DNA of 64,000 nucleotides, from contig OY986973.1 of the NCBI GenBank assembly GCA_963920575.1, positions 1,302,001 to 1,366,000 of the forward strand, read 5' to 3'. Each line of letters starts with the position of its first letter. Within the stretch, counting starts at the first letter, position 1. The notes beneath the pieces are model-generated. The model worked only from the letters and a program-made list of their open reading frames with translations. It was not told the DNA's origin and did no database searches. Shown in pieces: positions 21,014-32,174 of the stretch. Source of the DNA: Narthecium ossifragum (Eukaryota > Streptophyta > Magnoliopsida > Dioscoreales > Nartheciaceae). Both the position numbers and the translations under genes were made by a program.

Positions 21014-24000
21014 ATGGTGGGGGCTAATGGAGCTTTTCCTTCTCCGGTGGTGGTGCAGCCGCCGCCTATGCACGCGCCGCCAATCGCGGCGCACCTGCCG
21101 TCCGAGCAGCTCCACCACCTGCAGTTTTGCGTCCACTCCAACCCACCCTGGCGTGAGCCCATCTTCTCCATGGCTCCCTTTTTAGTATCATTTCTCGATT
21201 TTCTCACTGGTTTTAGCTTCCTATGATGATCTTAGTTATTGGGTTTTCTTTTGGACTTCGATTGATGGAGATATTATGCTATTTTCCATTTTGATGCTGC
21301 ATATTCTGTGAATCCATGTACTCTGTTTTGGTTTGATATGGATTTCCTATTCAGTCTTATGCTTTGGATGTCCACCTTGTTCTTACTATTTTGCACTGGG
21401 CTTTCACGTACTGCACATCAATTGGGTTTGTATTTTGTTCTTGGAGTTTCTAGCTTACACTCAATCTATTGGGATTACTGGGGTTTTAGGCTTCAAGTTT
21501 TAGAACTCTTGCATGCAGTTTGTACCTACCTGGCTCCTTTATGTGTTAAATACCTTGCAATTTTTACTTGGTGAAGTTTTTCGCTTTTCAAGAACTTCTT
21601 TTCTCGTCTTGACTCCCTTGCTCTCTTAGTATTTAGGTTCTGAATTCCTCACACTTGATTGAGAGTTTTGAGCATGATCTTTCGCAACTTACAGATGAGG
21701 CGATTATACTTGGGTTTCAACATTACATTGTGATGCTGGGAACAACAGTTATGATATCTACTTATCTTGTTCCTCTTATGGGTGGAACTCATGTAAATCT
21801 TCTGCTCTTTATCATGGTTGTCATAAGCTTCAGCTACTTTTTTTTCTGGATGTTTAAACCAAACAATTTTTCTTTTATCTGTTGGAACAAATTTAATCGA
21901 AGGGGGATAAGGCTCGCGTGATCCAAACAATGCTGTTCATGAGTGGATTGAATACGCTTCTCCAAACGTTAATTGGCACACGGCTTCCTACTGTGATGAA
22001 TGGATCATTTGCATTCCTTATTCCCGTCATCTCGATAATCCGGGACTTATCATCATGGACTTTCGATGATGATCATCAGGTAACCCAAGTAGATTATGTG
22101 TTCCTTTATATATATTGATGCCAATTATCTCAAACAAACTCCTTGTAAGAAGTCTGTACCAGTTCAAAAACTTGATTGGTCATGTAACTCGCGCTTTATA
22201 AGCTATGATGATTGAATGGATTGTTTGAATTTGTTGCTTCTAGTAGAGAATTTCTAATTGGCAGTTCGGTACTAAGAGTTTTTTGGAGATGACAGAGATT
22301 TCTTCACACTATGAGAGCAATTCAAGGATCCCTCATTGTTTCTTCGTTCATCAACATCATCATTGGGTATAGCAGGGCATGGGGTAATCTTTCAAGGTAA
22401 AATTTCGTTTCCATTGAGATTTTTTTCGCTTTCTTACATGATTGTTACTATGTGGATTGTGGAGTAACTGGATTTTGGCCAATAATGACAGGCTCTTCAG
22501 TCCTCTTGTTATCGTTCCTGTTGTTTGTGTTGTGGGCCTTGGACTGTTTGAATGGGGTTTCCCTCAGGTACAACTCTTTGAAACTAGCATAAGAAACTAT
22601 AACGCCTTCCTTCTAAATGAAACTACTTATGATTTTCCCTTGGTTCATCAGGTTGGAAAATGTGTGGAGATCGGTTTGCCGATGCTCATTTTATTGGTCA
22701 TCGCGCAGCAGGTAAAATTTTCATCATCCAATATCATATGCCAAATAAATTTATAATTTCTAATTGCGTCACTGATTCCTTAAGAATCATATTTTTCAGT
22801 ACTTGAAGGACATCCATCATAGGATCCATGACTTGTGCGAGAGATTTTCTTTGCTTCTCTGTGTCAAAATTGTCTGGGCCTTTGCTGCCATCCTTACTGC
22901 AGCTGGTGCATACAACCATGCTCGTGAGAAGACTCAGATGCATTGCCGCACCGACAGATCCTACCTTATTACTTCTGCTCCATGGTTAGCTTTATCATAT
23001 AAGGGTCTCGCTTTTTAGCCATGAGAATTACTTCTTTTCTAATCACAACGATGTTTCTAATTTTTTGCTTCAAGGATAAAAATCCCATACCCTTTCCAAT
23101 GGGGACCTCCAATCTTCAGGGCAAGTCATGTATTTGGAATGATGGGCGCGACTCTTGTTTCAGCCGCTGAGGTTAAACGTAGTCCTGAATCCTTTTGTTC
23201 AAATGAGAGCATTCGTCGTATATTAACTTATCGAAATGAGTTTGTTTAGTCTACAGGAACATATTATGCAGCTGCACGTCTATCCGGTGCTACAGCTCCT
23301 CCTGCACATGTGATCGGTCGAAGTGTTGGCCTCCAGGTTTGTTGGATCCAAAGCTTTCTTGAGCACTATCAGAGGGATCTGCATCTGTTTTCTCTTGTTT
23401 TCATGAATCTGTCTTTGGCCTTTGGGAAACTTCAGAATCTGTGGGCAAATTTCCTTGCTGAATTGGAAGCCTATAGTGCAAACAGATTCTTAGGAATCAA
23501 CTTGGACAAGAATTAGATGGACTACCATATTTCAGAAAAGGGCGTTGATTGGTGTTCATGTAGTCCATCGGTAGTGGTCTACTGATGGACTAGATCAATC
23601 AATCGGTAGTCCACTGCCTATTGAATTATTCATCTAGTCCATCGATAGTGAGATACCGATGGATTCTATCAACCAATTGGTACGTCACTACCAATAAAAT
23701 TCAATCGGTAGTCCACTACCGATTCATTGATATAGTTTATTGGTAGATCACTACCGATAGACTCTACCGATGGACTACATGGACGAATTGGTATTAGCCT
23801 ACCGATTCGGTGGCATGTGCATTGCACCTGTCAATGTACATAAAACATTACTCTTAAAAGAAAAATGTGTCCGTCAGTACTGTATGGTAGTTCCCTTGTT
23901 AACAGGGAGAAGACTGAACTATATGATATCGATGGACTTTCTGTTTCTTCAACTACTTAGATTTTGTACTTATGGAGAATCTGGTTAGTACTCATCAAAG

Positions 24001-25087
24001 TGCTTTCAGAATTCTCACATTTGAGACATCTTTGGCTCAGGGCGTAGGTATGCTCCTTGAGGGGATATTTGGGACTGTGGTTGGTTCAAGTGCGTCAGTG
24101 TAAGCAAGTTTTTGAGGTTTAGAGTCATTTCTTCTTTTGAATGTATTAGTTTCAAGAATCTAAGTCAACTTGGTATGTTGCAATTAATTTGAATTGCAAG
24201 TTCTTATACCTATTGAGTGAAGTGATCATGCAGTGAAAATGCGGGACTTCTTGGATTGACTCGAGTCGGAAGCCGAAGAGTGGTGCAGATATCAACTGGT
24301 TTTATGATATTCTTCGCTATTTTTGGTATGCTGCTTTAGATGTTCACTGGAACATATAGCTAGGACAGACTGAAAAAAGCTGAATGAACTGATATACTTT
24401 CTGTTCATAGGAAAGTTTGGGGCCCTTTTTGCATCGATCCCGTTACCTATATTCGGAGCAATATACTGTGTCCTTTTTGGAATAGTTGGTGAGTGAAGAC
24501 TGAGGGACCTTCTTCATCTACTGTTTTATCTGTGTTAATCGTCCTTTTACCGTGTAAATTTTTTCTTGGAAATTCTATCTATCTTTCTTTTTTTGCAAAT
24601 TTGCAGCTGCTGTTGGTATCTCGTTCATGCAATTTGCAAACAATAACTCCCTGAGGAACCTCTACATTCTGGGACTCTCACTCTTCCTCGGCGTTTCTGT
24701 TCCTCAGTACTTCAACGAATTCACGGCTTCTGCAGGACATGGACCTGTGAAATCAGGTGCAGGATGGGTAAGTTGAATCTCATATACTATGCTCTCATAT
24801 ACTATGCTCTTTGAAAATTGCAGGCCGACTAACTGAATCTCATATACTATGCTCTTTGAAATTTGCAGTTTGACGATATATTGAATACCATCTTCACATC
24901 GTCTCCAACAGTGGCACTGATAGTTGCAACTCTGCTGGATAACACTCTCGAGGCTACAAACGCAGCCTCAGACAGAGGTCTCGCTTGGTGGATGCAATTC
25001 CAAAATAGGAAGGGAGACATGAGAAATGAAGAATTCTACAGCTTCCCCATCAAAGTTAATGAGCTTATCCCAGCCAGATTCCTATGA
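21014..25087 (+). CDS. Nucleobase-ascorbate transporter (NAT/NCS2)
   Basis: NAT proteins are plasma-membrane permeases for xanthine, uric acid, uracil, guanine or adenine; some animal members move ascorbate. Fourteen exons: 21014-21152, 21695-21792, 21903-22079, 22296-22396, 22492-22567, 22652-22711, 22800-22984, 23075-23171, 23250-23336, 24041-24099, 24234-24325, 24411-24488, 24607-24767, 24869-25087. They keep frame and give 542 aa with about 12 membrane segments (usual about 530). The NAT signature [QEP]NxGxxxxT[RKG] is present as ENAGLLGLTR at the exon 10/11 junction, and the TM1 QH motif as GFQHYIVMLG. The C-terminus EEFYSFPIKVNELIPARFL departs from the usual FxLNxFFP ending. Intron 9 holds an ACCGAT-type MITE. 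Intron 13 has a duplicated 3' splice site. A broken copy of the last exon lies at 28107. The acceptor of exon 3 (TCGAAG) is weak, so that boundary is the least certain. Confidence 0.94.
23527..23845. mobile_element. ACCGAT-rich MITE family, copy 3 (NAT intron 9)
   Basis: A left edge near GGGCGTTGATTGGTGTTCAT and a right edge near GCACCTGTCAATGTACAT enclose many alternating CCATCGGTAGT and ACTACCGATGGACTA motifs, giving extensive self-complementarity. It shares GGCATGTGCATTGCA with copy 1. It lies wholly within the intron between exons 9 and 10. Confidence 0.65.
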
Positions 25088-26283
25088 AAAGTGTACCTAC
25101 ATCCAAGAACATGAAACTTTTGACCATGTTGGATCAAAATCTTAGTACTTCACTCTCCTGAGAATAGTTCTTGTTTAGGTGTGAATGCTTGCTAAAGGTC
25201 TCAATTTGCAGCGTTCTCCATTGGAGGGCCTCGTTAATCAAATGCTGGGTGTTGTCATGTGATATTGTGTTGTGGCTTGGATCGTGACGATGACCCAACA
25301 CTAATTAAAGTGGGAATCTCAACAAGTTTTTGGGATCAATCAATCTCCAGAGCCAATGTTTTTGACTGGATTGATGACGGACACTGCTTTATACTAAAGC
25401 ATCATTATCCTTTACGAGGGACCATAAACATACGTGATTTTGTTCCAAATGATCCATAAAACATCAGACTCTGAACTCAATTTTTCGAAGATTAACACAG
25501 AATTTTAATGGTGGATCAATGTTTGTGGATCCGTTGTTACAACTATTTGCACATTGTTCTACAGAAGTTCTCTTAAATAACTGACGACTTCACCAACCAC
25601 ATCATTATCCTTTACGGCGGTGGCAGGGTCAAGAAATCGGTTCCCTTTGAGATCACAAGAGCGCTGGCTCCAGGAGCCGGCGCCTATAGATTTTGTAATA
25701 TTCCAAGAGTGGATGGAGTGGGTGACGGAGGTGCAGCCGATAGAAGAAAACTTCATGGAGGGGTTGGACATGCCGCCTATAGGTTTTTGTAATATCCCAA
25801 GTGTAGGACGTCCTCTTTGCAAATGCCGGCGTGCAGTGAACCGTGGCAAAACCGGCTTTGTCCTATGCGGGCCTTGCCGGAGGAGCCGGCAACGACGTCC
25901 CAACTAACGATCCAATTCCGCTCGCCCCGCAGGAGGGGAATTGGTGCATTTGAATCCGGCGCGCGCTTGGTCTGATCATGCCGACGAGTACTGTATGCAG
26001 GATTATCTTAAGAGCCCTTTTTAATTAAGTTTATGTTTAGAACCATTCCAACTCCAACAAGTTTAGCAATTGTTATCCTGTGGTGAAGAGTTGAAGATTG
26101 TCCAAACAGGGCAGGGCCTACATGTTCTCATTGGATCTCCTCAAGGAATTCTCTCAATGTTTATCCAAGACCAAGAGTGTCGCAGTCCTTCGGATATGGA
26201 GCGGCTTGCAAGCCCGGTGCGGACCTCTGTTCTTGTTTTTGATAATGTGTGTTGTTTTTTTTTTTATTAGTTGAACTCATAGG
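25088..26283. other. NAT 3' flank and unresolved repeat DNA
   Basis: 25088-25425 is the NAT 3' flank, matched again at 28200-28605. The 16-base block CATCATTATCCTTTACG occurs at about 25400 and again at about 25601, a short direct repeat. From 25600 to 26280 the DNA reads like old retroelement sequence, but no domain could be named. Confidence 0.4.
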
Positions 26284-26957
26284 CTATAAGAAAAAAACTA
26301 CATCACCATGTCCATACATCCATACCGTCCTCGGAGCCCAGTTAAACTGAGCTCTATGACAGCGGCACCATCTCGCGATCCCATCAGCCCTAACGTTAGA
26401 AGATTTAGGAAAATACAAAAATACAATAGACTCCAAACACAATATCTCTTTCCAGATACTCCTTACTATCGACTCCACCTTCCTTGGCCACATGCCTTGA
26501 CCCATTTAGTATTTGCACAACCATTATCGAGTCTGACCCTATAACGACCTTGAACGAACCTTGTAATTTAGAATGCCTCACACCCAACTCAATTTAGACG
26601 TTGCGTGAGCCGGCTGCCCCATAGCCCAAACCACATGTTCCTGCATGTCAACGCAAACTGCGCTCACTGTCGCCTTCCCTGATCTCGAATCAAGGGCACC
26701 ATCAACCTACACCACCAAGCCCTTTCTCCCCGTCTCCCTCTCCTTCTTCTCATCCTTCTTGATGAACTCCATTGCATGACGATGGATCCTCCGACCAACA
26801 CAATCGCCGATTCTCCTTCCTCTTCAAATACAATCTTGTTTCCATCCTTCCAAACAATCCACATCCCGTGTTGTTTAGTTATATACCCAGTAAGGTTTTG
26901 TAATGCGTTAGCTGATAGGGTGGCCTGGAAGTGCAGGCACTCCAAGGCCAATTTTTA
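26284..26957 (-). pseudogene. Degenerate RNase H-like domain of a Ta11-type LINE
   Basis: Minus-strand fragments, split by stops and frame changes, give WSSSRR, LQGSFKVVIGSDSIMVVQIL and then SIWKEILCLESIVFLYFPKS followed by SNVRADGIAR. These follow the order of the plant reverse-transcriptase-like RNase H domain (...ESD...L.., then ..F..V.R..N..AD.LA). The expected acidic residue after SD and the D of NxxAD can be seen, but the frame is interrupted, so it is dead. The solo LTR at 26969 abuts it. Confidence 0.5.
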
Positions 26958-26968
26958 GCGGGACTCGG

Positions 26969-27413
26969 TGTTGGGTTTTATAGCCTATACCAAATACGAG
27001 TTAGGCTTTAATTGGATTGGGTTAATAATAAATATCAAGGTATTTTGGTTGTGGTCAAACTCAAACTCCACATCAAATACACGGCCTGTGGTTTAGTGTG
27101 AATAGCCATGTGTGGCTGGCTACCCTAATTGGAGTATGACTCCATGATGGAGTGAGGGTCTTATCTCCAGGTCTTTATAAAGGATGGGGCGTCCCTCCTC
27201 TCGTGCATAATATAAGAAAATGCATCATAATATAAGATAATTATGGTCGAGAGAGATAATTATGGTAGAAATGCATCATAATTTCTAGAGCCGTGCATCA
27301 GGGTTGGAATACATCGTCAGCTCCGAGGTTTGCTATTACGCTTGAGGATTATTTCCGCTTTCAGACATATTCTTTTGATCAAGGGATGCATTCTATAGAT
27401 AAAAGATCCAACA
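26969..27413. mobile_element. Solo LTR with 5-bp target duplication
   Basis: It starts TGTTGGGTTTTATAGCC and ends AAAAGATCCAACA, a TG...CA LTR with TGTTGG/CCAACA inverted ends as in many copia elements. CTCGG lies directly on both sides (26964-26968 and 27414-27418), a perfect 5-bp target duplication. No internal retroelement coding is attached, so unequal recombination has left a solo LTR of 445 bases. Confidence 0.88.
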
Positions 27414-27460
27414 CTCGGCTGTTGTATGGTCGAGTGCTTTAGTCGAGATACTGTGGGGTT

Positions 27461-27868
27461 GTAGATCTTTAGCCTTTTCGCCGAACTCATTAAAAAACAA
27501 AGAAGTAAAAGAGAGTGTCAAGGAGAAACTAGAGGAGGCCCAACTGACTTCAAAGCTGACGGCAAAGTCCATGGACGTGGAGATAGATTAATCGGAGGGC
27601 ACATTAATAATGGTTCGATTCCGGGGTTGAATTTGGGCTCCAAAGCCCAGCCCAAGAGCTTCAAGTAGATCTTTAGCCTTTTCGCCGAACTCATTAAAAA
27701 ACAAAGAAGTAAAAGAGAGTGTCAAGGAGAAACTAGAGGAGGCCCAACTGACTTCAAAGCTGACGGCAAAGTCCATGGACGTGGAGATAGATTAATCGGA
27801 GGGCACATTAATAATGGTTCGATTCCGGGGTTGAATTTGGGCTCCAAAGCCCAGCCCAAGAGCTTCAA
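27461..27868. repeat. Perfect 204-bp tandem duplication
   Basis: The unit GTAGATCTTTAGCCTTTTCG ... AAGAGCTTCAA occurs at 27461-27664 and again, read as identical, at 27665-27868. The reading frame continuing downstream to about 28024 (KSFNNVKYGPLKKLDSIRIR) is unrecognised and may be decayed retroelement coding. Lack of divergence means a recent duplication or an assembly artefact. Confidence 0.9.
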
Positions 27869-28106
27869 TAATGTAAAGTATGGGCCACTAAAGAAACTTG
27901 ATAGCATCAGGATCAGGGAAGTCATGAAGGATGTGAATAAAATTGATCACAGAATTGACACGAATGTGGTGAACTTCTTCAACTATTTATGGACGCCATT
28001 GGAAGCAAAAGAGATACATATATAATCGAAAGACTCAGTTGTTCAAAGTTGATACGAAATCACCACCTGTTGCTTGATCTGAATTGAATTTGTAGTAGTA
28101 ATTGAG

Positions 28107-28605
28107 GTGCTTAAGAAATGAAGAGTTCTACGGCTTTCCCCCCATCAAAGTTAATGAGCTTATTTATTATCCCAGCCAGATTCCTTTCAAAAGCGTTTCT
28201 TCATACAAGAATATGCATGATATTGGATCAAAATGTTAGTACTTATTAATGTGTATCCATCCATATTCCATATTTCATATTTGATGTGATTAAAGTTCAA
28301 GTGTGAATGCTTGCTGAAGGTGTCTTTGTCTTTGAAGTCTTCGCCACTGTAGGGACCTCATGAATCCATGGAAAAAAGAGGCGTGGTTGCTGTCATTAAT
28401 CAAATGCAAACAATGCAAGGCGTCATCGAGTGATAGAGTTTGTGGCTTGGATTGTGACGATGACCACAACAGTACTCACAAAGTGAGAATCTACTGAAGA
28501 TTTTGAGATCATTAATCCCCCAGAATCAATGTTTTGACTGGAATGGCACGCGTTCTAAGATAGCATTCAATGCTGTTTAGAAGCATCCTATCATTTATGA
28601 GGGTA
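28107..28605 (+). pseudogene. Duplicated 3' end of the NAT gene with downstream flank
   Basis: This matches 25013-25425. It reads GAAATGAAGAGTTCTACGGC then CATCAAAGTTAATGAGCTTA, then CCCAGCCAGATTCCT, as in the last NAT exon. Flank blocks follow: TATTGGATCAAAATGTTAGT, GTGTGAATGCTTGCTGAAGG, TTGTGGCTTGGATTGTGACG and CAATGTTTTGACTGGA. The copy of the stop-codon region differs (CCTTTCAAAAGC against CCTATGAAAAGT), and there are small insertions (TTATTTAT, extra CC). The rest of the gene is absent, so this is a fragment. Confidence 0.85.
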
Positions 28606-28639
28606 AATTGCTTCTCCCACCCAACACCGCCCCCCTCCC

Positions 28640-29303
28640 CAAAGTTAAAATTTCAAATAGTAAAAAATTCAAGATTTCAAAATTAAAATCTTAGATATTT
28701 CAATTTCAAATTATAAAATTTTAAAATTTCAAATTATAAAAATTTCAATTTTCAAATTTCTAAATTTCAAATCATAGAAATTTCACATTTTCAAATATAA
28801 AATTAAAAATTATAAAAATTAAAAATTAAAAATAATAAAAATTAGAATTTGTATTTCTATATATTTTTGTGTATTGTTACATGTATTCTTCCCTAGACAT
28901 GGCTAAATCAATATTGACTTAGGAGGCTTTTCATAAAACATAATGCATTTTTTAACTGTTAGTATTTTTGTTATTTCATATATATATATTTTTTATTTTG
29001 ATCCATATTTTTATACTTTTTAATTTTTTTTTATAAATAATGACTCCCAACAACTACAACTAAAAAATAAACAAAATTTATAAACATATAAAAAAAACTG
29101 CTATCCAAAATGAAAAATAAAACTGATAAAAAAGAATAAAAAACTGATTAAGAAAAACAAAACTAATGAAAAAAAAAGAAACAAAACTAGAAAAAGAACA
29201 ACACAAGATTGAAATTAAAAAAAAAAAAAGAAATCGGTAAAACAAGGGGAGAAATCAGTGGAGGGGAAATGAGGAAGGGGGAGCGGGGGAGGGTTGTGTC
29301 AGG
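28640..29303. repeat. AT-rich low-complexity region
   Basis: 28650-28850 is a degenerate array of AAAATTTCAAATTATAAAA-type units. The rest to about 29230 is A-rich with homopolymers. No coding. Confidence 0.8.
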
Positions 29304-29311
29304 AGAGGGTG

Positions 29312-29889
29312 TACTGATGGCAACGGGGCGGATCGGGGCGGATATTGGAATTACCATACCCGTCCCCGCACTCCTCCGCCCATACCATAACCGCCCCGTC
29401 CCCGCGCGGATAATGGGGATTGCGGACCATAACCATCCCCGCGGGTACGCGGATATTACCCGCAATTCGCGGTTACTCGCAATCCATGGTTATCCGCAAA
29501 ACCTAAAAAAACCATTCAATTAGCATTAAGTCTCTAAAATCTAAATCTAAATCCACCAAACTATCATCAACATTCGGTCTCTAAAATCTAGATTCACCAA
29601 ACACTCATCAACAATTAGTCTTTATTAGAGTATTATTATAAAAATAGACTCTTTAACATCCACCAAACCAACATTTAGTGGCGGGGCGGGCCGGGACGGA
29701 TATGCGGGGCGGGGTGGGGCGGATAGCGGGGCGGATATTACCCAATACCATAATCCGCCCCGTACCCGCGCGGATTTTAAATTTGTAAACCATACTCGTA
29801 TCCACGGCTAAAAAATCTATACCATACCCGTCCCCATCGGTGCGGATCGGGTCGGTTATCCAGCGGGGCGGTCAATTTTGCCATCCCTA
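29312..29889. mobile_element. hAT-type non-autonomous element, GGGGCGG-repeat type
   Basis: Left end TACTGATGGCAAC, right end TTGCCATCCCTA, imperfect inverted ends sharing TGGCAA. The octamer AGAGGGTG flanks both sides (29304-29311 and 29890-29897), the 8-bp target duplication of hAT transposons. Subterminal arrays of GGGGCGGAT (left) and CCGCCCCG/CCATACCCG (inverted) surround an AT-rich core. Length 578 bases, no transposase. Confidence 0.85.
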
Positions 29890-29897
29890 AGAGGGTG

Positions 29898-31172
29898 GGA
29901 GAAGCAGCACCCTTGAATTAGGTAGCATGGATCCAATGGATCCATAGGTAGCATAGATCCATCGAGATTGAGATTTTGGACTAGAAAGTTTTCAAAGATA
30001 AAAAGGAGAACTTTGATAGCGGATCCACTGTTAGAATAGGGCCTAAATGGATTAAATTCAACCGCTTCCATCAGCTTCATCTTTTTTCCCCTCGGTTTAA
30101 ATTTTTTGAGTGATTAAAAATAGATAAATTTAATTTAATACGTTAACGGGAATTTAACGACGGGTCTTTTTTTACAACGAAAATCATGGGCAAAATGCAG
30201 ATACCAATAAAAGTTAGGAGGCTATTTCCGCAATATAAGCTATGAGAGACGGAGAATTTGCGAATAACCCCATTATTGAAGTTAGAGAACTCATGAGCCA
30301 GTGTTCACATAATTACTAGCTTAAGTTTATATAGGAATTGGACACTAGCTATTTGACGTGGATCTCATCAACTCTACATCATGGGTATCAAGTATTAACA
30401 ATGCAGGGACACCACCTCTCCCATCCGAGCTATTCAGATGACCCTGGCATGCGACTTAAGGCACCATTTACTAGTATGGATCTCTCTATACACCATACAT
30501 AGCCTGTCACATAGGCTATTTTAATTGCCTATATATGAGCCCAAAGAGGAAGCCTGTGGACGCTTGACTGACTACGTTGCTTGCGAGGACGTAAAAGGAG
30601 ATCACTGGAGTAGGGTCACCATCACCTACTCCAACAAGGTGCCATATTCATATTGTGCTCCTTTTTGACGTTCTGGGCAGACGAGTTGGACTTTGATTCT
30701 ATAGGCGTATGATATGATTACAGCCAAATGTTGGCTGCTTGGCTAGCAACTTAGCATCGATATAAGTGCCCCTTAATTATTTCCTGGGTTTTCTGAGGCG
30801 GCTATAAATTTGTAGCAAAAACTTCATCTGTTGCATGATGCATCCATGAATGGTGAAGTTAACTAATATAATATCATAGCAGAGATTCCAAGTTATCAAT
30901 TTGACTTTAACTTGTTAGTTGTATTTTTCGAGTTGGATTGGAGTAATCAGCAAATAAAATGATCAATTCCTATATATAGAGAGACACCTACGCCAACAAT
31001 GACGTGATATATATAATAATGCAACTGGCTTGAAAGCCTTCCCGGCCTGTTGAAAACGCCAGAGTTTGTCTGGTTAGGACCACGTCGCTTTCACATTAAA
31101 AATATCAATATATGTAGCTTTCGACGTTTTCTTCTTTTTTTAAAAAAAAACTTTTTTTTCCCTAAACCTCTT
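29898..31172. other. Intergenic, no gene seen
   Basis: Mixed-composition spacer. A local repeat of GGATCCAATGGATCC and TAGCATAGATCC sits at 29926-29962. No frame on either strand resembles a known protein. Confidence 0.5.
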
Positions 31173-31557
31173 GAGGAGTGAGCAGAACCGAACCCGAAGA
31201 ACCGGAACCGAACCGAATTAGTTCGGTCCATTCGGTTTGATTTTTTTAGTTTTTCGATTCGGTTCGGTTTTGGGATGTATGAAAAGCTCGGGTTTCGGTT
31301 CGGGTCGGTTCTTTAAAAAAAATTCGGTTCAGTTTGGGTCAGAATCGAAGTTTTCATACATGCCTTAGCCTATGAACCTATGGTCTAAAAAGTTCGGTTC
31401 GGTTCCAAAAAGTTCGGTTCGGTTCGGTTCCGAACAATTTCGGTTCAGTTCCTTCGTAAGTTCGGTTCGGTTCGGTTCTTTAAAAACATGATTGAAAAAA
31501 ATTCGATTATTCAGTTCTGGACTGAGAATCAAACCGAGAACCGAATGCTCACCCCTA
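31173..31557. mobile_element. hAT-like element, GGTTCGGTTC-repeat type
   Basis: Left end GAGGAGTGAGCAGAACCG and right end CCGAATGCTCACCCCTA share GTGAGCA as inverted ends. The body is dominated by GGTTCGGTTCGGTTC runs and their complement. No 8-bp target duplication could be matched, so the left end may be decayed. An open frame starting at the right part (31488) runs out of the element and is not supported as a gene. Confidence 0.6.
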
Positions 31558-32174
31558 CTTTTGAAGACTTTAATGAAGACTTCATAGGCTCATATGTGTT
31601 AACAGACATGGAGAAAGACAAGTTGGTGAAGCCTTCTCACGTGCTACAACATCCTCAAAAACTAATAAGTTCTTACTCTCAATACTATCAGCTAATTTTC
31701 ATCAAGAGTCAAGACTTTGATCATGGTACACTTCATTTGTTTTCTTCCCGGAAGATTCCTCTATTGTGGAAGGCCTTCTTCCCCACTAAAATTTATCCAC
31801 TTTATTAGATAAATGAGACCCTGGATGGATTTTGCCCACATGTACATATTTACTTATGGACCCTACTAATAAAATTCTTATTGCAAAATTTGTCCAACCA
31901 GTAATTAACGAAAATCCCATTTTACTCAAAGCTTCTTACTTTAGTGATATTTTTTGAGCTATTATTTGCTTTCTCGATCATAAATCCAGAAATTATAATT
32001 ACATTTATTGGTTGGTTTTTCCAGCAAAATTATTGGAGTTCATGAGAATGAGAACCACCGGTGAACTCCATTCTCACCGGCTCACTGGACGGTAACCCGA
32101 TTCAATAACCAAAGTACCCTCTCTCCCGCCTTATTTCACCGCAACCAACCGCTCCATTACGGAACGCCGGCACC
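31558..32174. other. NLR upstream region
   Basis: No gene is supported. The 140 bases before the NLR start are GC-richer and include ACCGGTGAACTCC/ACCGGCTCACTGG repeats. No clear TATA box was found. Confidence 0.4.

Noticed and set aside
23527..23845. CRISPR-like array of repeated short units
   Set aside because: Repeats alternate in orientation with no constant-length spacers, and the sequence is an intron of a plant gene.
31488..31808. 106-codon frame next to the TTCGG array
   Set aside because: Starts inside a transposon, runs across its end, and shows no family similarity.
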